From Zeimonas sp964538505 (GTDB lineage Bacteria > Pseudomonadota > Gammaproteobacteria > Burkholderiales > Burkholderiaceae_E): 64,000 bases of DNA. The position numbers and the translations under genes are program-made. A model generated the notes under the pieces. It was not told where the DNA came from. It did not search any database and worked only from the letters and a program-made list of their open reading frames with translations. The DNA lies in assembly GCA_964538505.1 (NCBI GenBank), contig CAZIDY010000004.1, positions 1 through 64,000 of the forward strand, written 5' to 3'. Of this stretch, positions 16,901-25,400 are shown piece after piece. Each line of letters opens with the position of its first letter. The first letter of the stretch is position 1.

Positions 16901-19097
16901 TCGCCGGAAACACACGGCTGCGGTTCTCGTTGCGCTTCAGGAAACCACTGCGCTCGAGCCACGCCACGGCGGTGTTGACCTTGGTGGTAGCGTCGGAGGC
17001 GTCGAGCTCGATGTCGACACCCTCCGACTCGGCGAGCAGCTCCTTCGCCGAAACGACGATCTCCGGGCTGCGAAAGCGCTGCACGCGGCGACGAATGCCC
17101 TTGAGCAGGCCGACGAAGTCGCGATGGTTCAGCTGCGAAGTGGCGGCGAGACGAAACTGAGCCTCGACGTCCTTCTCGTCGAAGAGCAGGATGCATTTCG
17201 CCGGGTTGCCGTCGCGTCCGGCGCGGCCCGCTTCCTGCAGATAGCTTTCCAGCGAGCCGGGAATGTCGGCATGGATGACGACACGGATATCCGGCTTGTC
17301 GACGCCCATGCCGAACGCGTTGGTGGCGGTGATCACATCGAGCGCACCGTCCAGAAATTCCTGCTGGATCTCCTTCTTCTCGTTCGGTTGCAGGCCCCCA
17401 TGGAAACGCTTGCAGCGCAGGCGCGACGCCGCGATCAGCTCGGCATACAGCTCGGTGTTCCTGCGGCGCGAGCAGAAGACGACCCCTGCGCCGCCGTGGC
17501 GTAGTTCGCGCGCGAGCAACTCGACGATGCGCTGCGCCTTCCCGGCCTCCTCCACAGGAACCACGACGTACTCGAGATTGTTGCGCTCGTGTCCGCCGAG
17601 GAACTGTTGCAGCTCGAGACCGAGCTCCGCCTTGAAGTGATCGAGCAGATCGTCGATGACGTCGGGCTTGGCCGTAGCCGTAAAGCAGGCGACCGGCGCA
17701 CCCTGCGCAGAGAAGTTCTCGCGAATGAAACGGGCGACGTACAGATAGTCGGTGCGAAAGTCGTGACCCCACTTCGACAGGCAGTGCGCCTCGTCGAACA
17801 CCCATGTGGCGATCTGCCGCAGGCGGATCGCTTCCACGAAACGCCGGTTGCGGAACTGCTCGGGCGAGACCAGCACGATGCCGGCGTCGCCCAGGCGAAT
17901 CTTGTCCAGCGCGGCCGTGCGCTCGGGCGCGGTCAGCAGGCCGTTGATCGTGACCGCGCACTGGATGCCGCGTGCGACGAGGTTGTCGATCTGATCCTTC
18001 ATCAGCGACTGCAGCGGCGAGACGATCACGGTCAGCTTGCCGCTGCGCCAGTAGTGGGCAAGCGCGGGCAGCTGGTAGCAGATCGACTTGCCGCCGCCGG
18101 TGGGCAGGATGGCGAGCAGGCTGCGGCGCTTCAGGCCGGCGTCGACGATGTCGCGCTGCAGAGAGCCGCCGTTCGGGTTCGTCGGTTTTGCACGGAAGCC
18201 GGGTAGCTGGAAGTTCTGCAGCAGCAGCGATTCGGGATTGTGCTGATGATTGCAGTAGCCGCAGCCCGGGTGGCTGCAGTCGACCTCGCGTAGTTCCTGG
18301 ATGAGGGTTCGCACCCTTGGCGCGGTGGCATAGACCCAGGGTGGAAGCACGGAGTTGCCACCGGCGACGCGCAGCCAGGCGAGGCTGTATGCGAGAGCCC
18401 AACGTTGTTCGAGGTCACCGTCGAGGTCGACGTGGGCGAGCTGCGCGAGGCGGGTGTGACAACACAGATCGGTGAATCCGCTGCGCACGGCGTTGCGCGC
18501 CTGCTCGAGGTCTGGCGGTGGCTTGCCGCGCAGCTCTCCGAAGATGCGGTTTAGCGCCGCGTCGTCACATAACAGGAAATGCAGGACGCCGATCCAGGCT
18601 GGGTCGGCCGCGTTCATCTGCTCGAACGCTTCGATCTCTTCCGCGAGCAGGTCGAGCGCAAGGCGCGCGTCCTTCAGCGGATCGTTGCGACTGTCCGAGA
18701 CGAGCTTGTAGCCCTTGATCAGGCGGTGATACGGATTGCGTGGAAAAGCGAGCGGCGAGAGCTCGAGCGTGTCGAGGATCGGGAGGTGCAGCCAGTCGAT
18801 GCCCGGGAACTGAGCTTCGAGAATGGGGAGGTCGTGGCGGCGGAAGTGGTGGCCGACGATGAGGTCCGCGCCCTGGGCCAACTGGTTCAGGCGGTGCGCA
18901 ACGTGCTGCTTCGACGTGCGGTCGGTGTCGAGTTCGAGCGTCGCGTCGCTGTCCGAACGTGCGGCGCCGAGCTTGAAGATGCGGTTGCTCTTTTCTGGGT
19001 TGGATTCGACGTCGATCGACAGGCAGGCCAGGCCATCTAGGCGGTTGGCCGGGACGGCGCCGTGCGCCTCTTCGATCGGGGGCAGTGTGGCTTGCAT
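13866..19097 (-). CDS. Exonuclease-RecQ-UvrD fusion helicase
   Basis: A protein of about 1743 residues with three enzymatic parts. Residues 20-190 resemble a DEDD 3'-5' exonuclease (CLSIDVES, LIVGHHFRRHDLPIL, DARLALDLL). Residues 280-650 are a RecQ SF2 helicase: PTGGGKSICYQLPA (about 333), DEAH (about 433), and GMGVDKPDIR with QEAGRAGRDG. Residues 1110-1580 are a UvrD/Rep SF1 helicase: GPGSGKTRVLVHR (about 1124), FVDEYQDIN (about 1244), VENYRSTQ and LMTAHRAKGLEF (about 1533). A cysteine cluster (DCSHPGCGYCNHQH) precedes the RecQ core. Start taken at ATG 19097; a TTG start at 19193 is possible. The last 25 residues look like a read-through extension. Probable nucleic-acid-targeting defence or repair enzyme. 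Confidence 0.85.
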   Translation of the reverse strand: MQATLPPIEEAHGAVPANRLDGLACLSIDVESNPEKSNRIFKLGAARSDSDATLELDTDRTSKQHVAHRLNQLAQGADLIVGHHFRRHDLPILEAQFPGIDWLHLPILDTLELSPLAFPRNPYHRLIKGYKLVSDSRNDPLKDARLALDLLAEEIEAFEQMNAADPAWIGVLHFLLCDDAALNRIFGELRGKPPPDLEQARNAVRSGFTDLCCHTRLAQLAHVDLDGDLEQRWALAYSLAWLRVAGGNSVLPPWVYATAPRVRTLIQELREVDCSHPGCGYCNHQHNPESLLLQNFQLPGFRAKPTNPNGGSLQRDIVDAGLKRRSLLAILPTGGGKSICYQLPALAHYWRSGKLTVIVSPLQSLMKDQIDNLVARGIQCAVTINGLLTAPERTAALDKIRLGDAGIVLVSPEQFRNRRFVEAIRLRQIATWVFDEAHCLSKWGHDFRTDYLYVARFIRENFSAQGAPVACFTATAKPDVIDDLLDHFKAELGLELQQFLGGHERNNLEYVVVPVEEAGKAQRIVELLARELRHGGAGVVFCSRRRNTELYAELIAASRLRCKRFHGGLQPNEKKEIQQEFLDGALDVITATNAFGMGVDKPDIRVVIHADIPGSLESYLQEAGRAGRDGNPAKCILLFDEKDVEAQFRLAATSQLNHRDFVGLLKGIRRRVQRFRSPEIVVSAKELLAESEGVDIELDASDATTKVNTAVAWLERSGFLKRNENRSRVFPASLRVALLGEALAKIRSASLKNEDREHYEAVATALYRNPTPDGLSTDDLQLEAGIAPEDCFRILHGLEQLGILANDLGLTATVTKGVNGASDKALERLDRFERALLQLMTEQAPDADTDGTPQLLSIRPMCSELRRRMDLPEGDPSVNPEQLYKCIRTLTENFGSGHERRSAMQVRRVGADSLRIELHRSWQNIREICDRRRAVSRVVLACLMSKVPAETRQANYLVECKAKELLEAIDADLDLRSSIREPATALEHALLYLHETVVIQLDKGRAVFRAAMTIEMTGEDPKRRFRKEDYAPLQEHYRERTFQTHVMHEYAKVGAQKTAGALALVAAYFTWPRKRFVKEFFKGRTELLELATTDDSYRRIVDALRNPVQQELVKKPDRGNHLVLAGPGSGKTRVLVHRIAYLLRVRRIAGARIIALAFNRSAAAELRRRLFALVGDDAQGVTVLTYHALALRLTGTSLAGSELQGRTIDFDRLLGDAVDLLEGRTDAFTDADEARDRLLQGYEYIFVDEYQDINRVQYALVSALAGRRLPDADGRLSIMAVGDDDQNIYAFNGASVEFIRRFRNDYDAEITYLVENYRSTQHIITAANHVIQSARDRMKIDHPIRIDARRADHLPGGRWSSVDPENRGRVRLITAPGDANRQAQLVAAEIGRIRRLVPDTALGDIAVLARTHETLEPMQALCEIDGIRYSIVKPQEAGGAISLMQSREGRRTLDVVRGYRKALLLPAVLARWLRARLRAQPANPAWQDLCAAAVDLKLAFPQTSLPLREVVDWLYESSGAARRDGSLDALRLMTAHRAKGLEFRHVIVMDCGDWSRAEDERRLLYVSMTRAKETLTVFRADTASNPFLGDLDAVESVVAVRPEATLHIRPELQTRYRALNPADVDIGFAGRHPDGHRVHGDIACLEPGDAVQIRDTEMVTADGHVVGKLSKNTSLPGGRYAAKVTSVMVRAREQSAPAYLDSVRVDRWEVVLVEAVEPPDDSSIGAMAADKRDASRIARVGRA

Positions 19098-19209
19098 GCT
19101 TGGCAAAGTGCGCACGTAACGCGATGCCTGCGTGGGTTCGTGGCCCGGTCTGCGGAATCGGCATGGCTCCCGAGACCAATCGCGGTCCTGCAACGCCCTG
19201 CGGCTCCGA

Positions 19210-22200
19210 TTATTCGGAAAGTTGAATCGATCGATGCGGACCGTCGGCTGAATGGGCTATTTCTGGCTTTCGGCGGTCCGGCATTCCTTGGGGCGTGGTG
19301 GCTCGAATTCGTTGTGGAGCTTGAAGCACGCTCAACTTTGCCGACCGCGACTTGCTAAACTGCCTAGAGAAGTCGCCTATGCCATCCGTTCGTTCTCCGG
19401 CAGCTCGGAGCAGCACCTCAACGGTCCTCCTGCTTCCGCTGCGGGCTTTCCACGCTGCCCTCCAGCCAACGGCGGCTTTTTCAACGCTTATGAGGTCAAG
19501 CATTTGGTGCATGCTCGCTGGCGCATGGGTGAGCATGGCTTCGAGCATGGGTGCGCCCTCCTCGTACCAACTCTTGTCTATTGCCGAAAGGGATTTCGCG
19601 ACCGTAGGAATGCATTGCTTCAGCACGATGGGCAAAAGTTCGGGGGCCTTTTCGGCGAATAGCTGGATGACAAACGGGCCATAGCACCACTCAACGTGAG
19701 AGAAGTTGGCAAGTGCAATGGTCTTCCCGTTGCGCACGAATTCGACGGCCGTTTCAGGCGCCACGATAGCCATTCGCGCAGGCATGATCGTCATGTGATC
19801 AACATTCCTTGCGATGAATGTTGCGATGGTGGAACGGGAGTCAGGTGTGCATGCGGCTACGCCGAGAAGCACCTCAGGATCACGTGGCAGATGCTTCCAA
19901 TGCTCTCCAATCGTCGATCCAACGGCATTCCAGTCCATCAGCTTCACCAACTTGGTGTACTTCGCTCGCGAAACGCGGTGCAGGAGCGCTAACAGGTATG
20001 AGACCTGCTGGAACATGCGCAAAGGCGCATGGGACAGCTTGGCTGCCAAGTCAGCGACGTCGACACCCGCAAAGAGCGACTTTGCGATGCGCAGCTGCCG
20101 CGCGCTCGGGGCCAGCTTGCCCGTGTATATGCCGAGCGGGTCAAGTACCCTGAGGACATGCCACGCAAGGTCATCGACGTCACGGAACTGAACAACCGGG
20201 TCGGCAATCAACCGTTCCCGTGCGGTGGGAAGGAACGCCTCGACCATGTCGAGGGTCATCTCTGTAGCCGGCCAGACCAACGCTTCGAACAAGCTGATGA
20301 TTCGATGCATCGGTTCGTCCTTCGGCCATGACGAAGCCAAGGACAGGAGCTTTTCTCGATCGAGGTTGTAAACGACTGCTCTCGCCCACTCGTCACCCGC
20401 GCCGAGGCGCAAACGCTTCGCCAATTCGGCCACATGCCAGACGTTCCTGGCGTCGACGTTCGAGATTAAAGAGGAAATGACCACCGGGTTTGCTTTGCGG
20501 GTCAATTCTACGGCCTGTTCTTCGTTCAGCACGCTGCTCAGCAAACATGCGAGCCCGTGCCCCATAGGATCAACAGCTTGCTCAATCCAGGACATGAGTT
20601 TCGGCTCGTTTCCCTCGACGACTATTGCGCTTCCGCCTCGCATATAGGGGGCAATCTCCGTCAATACAAAGCATGCCGTCGTTATGTCGTCCGGACTGCA
20701 TGCAGACCAGCAGCGTGCCACGAGCGGTTCAAGCACAGCGCGATCGACCAGCTGATGCCAGCGGCCGTCGTTAGTGAACCTTAGCTCGTGCAAGAGCGTT
20801 CCGAGGCCCCCAAGCGGAAGAGAAGATTCCGCCAGCGCGGCATTGAGCATCGCAGCGACAGAAGCAATCGCCGCGGCGTCCTGCCTTTGGAGAATGCTCC
20901 CAAGTAGAACGCCCGCCAGCCGCTGGTGCGGGCAACGCAGGTCGTCAACAGCGAGTACAAGCCGATCCCCAACGAGAGCGTCAATAGAGCTGTTCAGCGT
21001 CTTGGTGTCAACCGCGGCGGCGGTTAGAAGCTGCTCGACGTTCGCGTGCGAGCAACGCGCGTCACGGGACGCAAGCTGTCGGATCGCGACCGCCGCCAGA
21101 GGAAGCTCCGCACCTAGTGCTATGGCTCCTTTTGCGGCTTCGTTCGCACGTCGCCATCCCCCTCCGACCACAAAACAGAACTGCCATGGAACCGTCGCAT
21201 ATCTAGCGGCCTGTTCAATTCGCTCTTCCAGTACGTCGTCCATGATGAGATCGCCGACATGGGCGTCAGCGCGACGAACGGCCTCCAAGGTGCTGCGACG
21301 TTCTGCGAGAAGTCCGGCCGCTATTGCTTGGATGGCAGCCTGCGGATCCATCCGAACGGCTCCGCGTTGCGCCGCACGACCTTCGATGACGGTGTGCGTA
21401 GAAAGAACCAGGCGGTGAGAGGTCGCTTGAGCCTCAAGAGTACGGAGGTCGCTCTCGGAAACCAGATGGGCGTCGTCCACCAGCAAAACGACCTTCTCCA
21501 TGGCTTCCGCTGGAACGGTCGTCGGGAGCCCGTCAGCACCGCGCAAAGTGAGAACCTTCCAGCCGCGCTGCACAAAGGTGTGGGCAGCCTGGAATGCGCA
21601 AACTGACTTGCCAGTTCCCGGTTCCCCGACGAGCCGCGCCGAGAACGCCGTTTCCAATTGCCGAATAGCTGTGTCAGCCTCAGGCAGGCGCGGGCATGCG
21701 AGTGCATCCGTTGGGCCGAGTGGTCTTCCGAGCAGTGCTGGTCCGATGTCACGGCCGCTGTCAAATGTGACTGCTCGCCAACTCGAAACGTTTGGCTTAT
21801 TCGCGACAAGCGCAGACTGCCGAGCATCGGGGGGCGCAGCATTTGCAATCTGCCGAACGGCTCGCGCAAGCGTCGTAGCGTCCAAGCCAAGTTCCGGGTA
21901 GAACTGCTCCAGTACAGCGACGTGCTTGAACAGCAAGGACTCGATGTCGCTCCACCCCATGACTTGCACAGTGAATCTGCCGCGAGTCTCTCTCCTGACG
22001 GAAATCTCACGTGCGACCCGCTCGATCTCTGCATCCGAAGGCGCAGTCGTAGCCAGCACCCAGTGCTCCAACGTAGGTTCAAACTTGTCGGCCTTGTCGA
22101 TTTCCGCAATTAGCTCGGCCTCAGTTACTGAGGCGCCCAGTGACTCGTCCTTGCCTTTGCACTGAACGCCTTGATATGTGGAACGGTTGCCGTCAACGGC

Positions 22201-22353
22201 ACCCCATACATCGACACCGTGCTGAGGTTGCCCGTTGCGTCCGTTCTTTTGCGCGAGCGCGTCTTTCCAGACCTCTCTGAAGAGTGCGAGGCATAACTCT
22301 TCAAATTCCTGCCAATGTCTTGGCCGCGGAATCTGCTTGTTCCGGGAGTCCAT
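19210..22353 (-). CDS. PD-(D/E)XK nuclease-STAND NTPase protein (Avs-like), smaller partner
   Basis: A 1047-residue protein. Residues 10-110 resemble a restriction-endonuclease fold: HGVDVWG (about 45), then GVQCKGKD (about 65), giving a D...QxK active site. Residues 225-330 are a P-loop NTPase: LVGEPGTGKSVCAF (about 242) and VVLLVDDAHL (about 285). The rest is a long helical-repeat region. Nuclease + STAND NTPase + helical sensor is the arrangement of Avs-type antiviral sensors, which recognise phage proteins and then cut DNA; assignment here is by architecture only. It follows a larger protein of similar design by 61 nt. Codon use and GC are lower than in surrounding genes, suggesting transfer. 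Confidence 0.75.
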   Translation of the reverse strand: MDSRNKQIPRPRHWQEFEELCLALFREVWKDALAQKNGRNGQPQHGVDVWGAVDGNRSTYQGVQCKGKDESLGASVTEAELIAEIDKADKFEPTLEHWVLATTAPSDAEIERVAREISVRRETRGRFTVQVMGWSDIESLLFKHVAVLEQFYPELGLDATTLARAVRQIANAAPPDARQSALVANKPNVSSWRAVTFDSGRDIGPALLGRPLGPTDALACPRLPEADTAIRQLETAFSARLVGEPGTGKSVCAFQAAHTFVQRGWKVLTLRGADGLPTTVPAEAMEKVVLLVDDAHLVSESDLRTLEAQATSHRLVLSTHTVIEGRAAQRGAVRMDPQAAIQAIAAGLLAERRSTLEAVRRADAHVGDLIMDDVLEERIEQAARYATVPWQFCFVVGGGWRRANEAAKGAIALGAELPLAAVAIRQLASRDARCSHANVEQLLTAAAVDTKTLNSSIDALVGDRLVLAVDDLRCPHQRLAGVLLGSILQRQDAAAIASVAAMLNAALAESSLPLGGLGTLLHELRFTNDGRWHQLVDRAVLEPLVARCWSACSPDDITTACFVLTEIAPYMRGGSAIVVEGNEPKLMSWIEQAVDPMGHGLACLLSSVLNEEQAVELTRKANPVVISSLISNVDARNVWHVAELAKRLRLGAGDEWARAVVYNLDREKLLSLASSWPKDEPMHRIISLFEALVWPATEMTLDMVEAFLPTARERLIADPVVQFRDVDDLAWHVLRVLDPLGIYTGKLAPSARQLRIAKSLFAGVDVADLAAKLSHAPLRMFQQVSYLLALLHRVSRAKYTKLVKLMDWNAVGSTIGEHWKHLPRDPEVLLGVAACTPDSRSTIATFIARNVDHMTIMPARMAIVAPETAVEFVRNGKTIALANFSHVEWCYGPFVIQLFAEKAPELLPIVLKQCIPTVAKSLSAIDKSWYEEGAPMLEAMLTHAPASMHQMLDLISVEKAAVGWRAAWKARSGSRRTVEVLLRAAGERTDGIGDFSRQFSKSRSAKLSVLQAPQRIRATTPQGMPDRRKPEIAHSADGPHRSIQLSE

Positions 22354-22414
22354 CAGGTCAGAATCCGCTCAACTTCGTCGAGGGTGAAGGCATCGCCGCG
22401 CTGAGGTGCAAAGT

Positions 22415-25400
22415 TCAAAGCTTGCCCAGTTCTTCTTCCAACCTCGTGGCCTCGGGCACGCCGAGCGCAATCAATGCGGCGACAAGGCCGTCGATGGTTG
22501 ATCGAAGTGGCGCGTTATGACTGACGCTGGCCGGACTGCAAACGCGTATTGCTTCTATCAACAAGCACCAACGCCGGCCCACGCCATGGTCGAGCCAAAG
22601 TTTTCGGAAATCGGGGTAGACCTCAATCCATGCGCTTCCGGCCGTGACAAGCACCTCCAGCTGTTCGGCTCGTGGAGCCACCTCCAGCAGGTTGAGCAGT
22701 ACAAGCGCGACGAAGGGCGATGGTCCTTCCTGGACCAGTTTGCCCAGCACGGGGAGAAACGGGGCGATCCCCTCCACACCCTTCTCAAACAGGTAACACT
22801 TCGATCCCTGTCCGAAGGTGTGGTCGTTGAAGAACAAGACGGCGATTGCCGGGCCCAGGTGCATTTCGATCGAAAAGTCCTTACTCCGGCTGAGATGTAC
22901 CCATCCATGCGTTGTCAGCATGCGTTCGGCAAAAGCTCTGCGAACGTCTACGGCCACCTCCGTCGAAATGTTGCCACCTGCGAAATACACCGCATCGAGG
23001 CTACGCAAGAAGTCGGCAAGCACGTCGTAGAAGTTTTGGTCCGGAAGTTTGACGATGTGCCTCACGGCCAGTTCAGTAACCTCATGCGTTGACAGACCAA
23101 CGATGCAACGCGCCACTACTGCAAAGAACGTGTCGTTCCACTCGAATGGCGGATGATCTGTTTCCTCCCCGTCGTCAAGCTCGGCACCGTTCGCCGCGGT
23201 TGTCCACGGCATGTAGGTGTTAACGACCTTGCTTAGCCAAACCCGCAGGCTATCGTCAGAAAGACCGCGTACCTGGCGCAGCCAGAGCGCTGCAGCCTGA
23301 TGATTTGCATGTTCTGTTGAAGCCATTGCCTCTGGCAGTTTCGGTGCGGCAACATGGTGTCCAGAATAGGTTAGGCGCCTCTTTGGTTGAGCTGGCTCTG
23401 CCGGAAATCTCGGCCATTGAGGCTCTGTCGCCGTGCCGTAGAGCCAGGCCATCTCGGCGGTGATTGCAGCTCGTGCCCGTTCGAGGCCGCGCGCTTTGCT
23501 CGCATCGACCGCTTCTTGTGAGGGGGCGTCCCAGATCCTGTTCTCCACGACACATGCGCCAAATGCACATCGCAAGATTGCGCGGGGAAGCCGACTATCG
23601 ATGATCTCCAAGGCCACCACGGCGGCGCCAAAGCCGCGCGCAGCTGCATGATTGCCCGCTGCCGCAACTTCGAGAAGCGCACGCATGTCGTCGGGCGTAT
23701 ACCGATGTCGCAGAGCGTGAATCAGACCGGCATATGCAATTGCGGTCGGATTAAAGCGCAGGCCCTCTCGGATTTGGTGTGCAGGGTCGTCATCCACAGC
23801 CTTGAGCGTCTCGTTCAATTGGAACCGCGCCCATTCACCGTGCTCGGCGCGCAAAGCATCATCGCCGTCGCGCATTACGATCATTGCGGCTGTCAAGACC
23901 GCTTCCTTTCGCATGCGCTGCTCGCCCGCATCTTCGGACTGGACTTCTACGGGAGCGCTCGAGGAGCGCCGCGCCCAAGCCACGGCAGCCGATCGACCTT
24001 CCGGTAGTAACCGGGTTGGAGCATCGACGGCAACGCTCAGTGCGGATTGCATCTCGAAGTCTGTAGACGTATGGGTCGCAGCGTCTCTCAACGCCTGCAG
24101 ATGACTTTGTTCAGCGGCCGGCGACAAGTACCTCCGCGCCGTCCCGGTAGAGCCATCTTTGAGCGTCACCTCGATGTCCTGCCAGTTCGAGACATCCGCG
24201 AGGTTCAGGGCGTACTGAACCATGAACTCGGGGTTGCCCAAATGCGCGCCCGCACCAGGCTTGCCGAGACGCGCCGCCGCTTCGGCCAGTAGCGTTCTGA
24301 GCCTTGTGTACTGTTCCGGAGACGCTAGGAGCGTAAAGTTGCCGATCAATTCGTCGAGCGTCGTCCGGCGTGATGACCGCCGCTTTAGCTCGCCTGCGCT
24401 CACGCCACCCCATGGTTCGCTGCGCAACGCGCTGAGCCCAAAGAAATCCGGCATCTCGACGCGATCGTGCACCTGGCGCGTGCGATCAATGCACAATAGT
24501 TCGGGGCAGCCAAGAAACGCCGCTGCTACGTCGAGCGATTTCGGCCAATGCGAGATGACTAAATCCACTGCCACCAGCAAGTAGGCGGCACACGAGCCGG
24601 GCGGTCCAAGCACGTCTGTCAGGACAGTCTCGAACGCTGCGCCTGTCTCGATGCGACGGTGCGACCAAGCTTCGAGCGCCATCAGCGCGGAGGTGACGGC
24701 GTAGTAGTCGCTGTTGCGCGCCCAGAAGTAGGTCTGCGTCCACGGGAAGGTGCACTCGCCCTCCGGCAAAGACAAGGCGAGCCTATTTGCTCCGGGATCA
24801 GCGCCTCTGCTTCGATGAGCGACCGCGTGCGCGACCAAGCGATGCACCAAAGCCAAGCCGTCCTTGGGTGAGCTTGTCAGCAATTCGAAGAATGGGCCTT
24901 GGGCTGGCGATGCGTGAAGGAACTCGTGGTCGAGATAGGTGAACGCCTCTTCGCGCCCCCGGTCGAAGTACCGCTCGCGTCGCCGAGGCTCCGCGATCAA
25001 CGCCCGCGCGGTCAGATCAGCTAGCTCCGCCGGGGCCGCTTGCGCCAGAGTGCCGCGCATCTTCAGGATGCTGCGCACGACATCTTCGTTGTGCTCGCTC
25101 TGTCCTACAGCCTTCAGGTATTCGGCGGCTAGATCCGGCGTTGTTCGCGCAAACATGACGAACGCGTCGCGCAGGTCTGACTTCACGGACTGGACCCCGT
25201 CGCGATTAAAGTGCGTCCAGAACCCGGGGCGTACGCTCGAGCCTGGCGTCGCATCCCCTGGTTCCACTTGCCTCAGCCAACGGTAAATTTGCCGTGTCGT
25301 AAACCGCGTGATATCGGTGGCGCCAAGCGTGCCGACCGAGAATGCTGCGTATAGCTGAACAATCTCTGGAACGGCTTCGTTCGGAACATTGTCTCCGATG

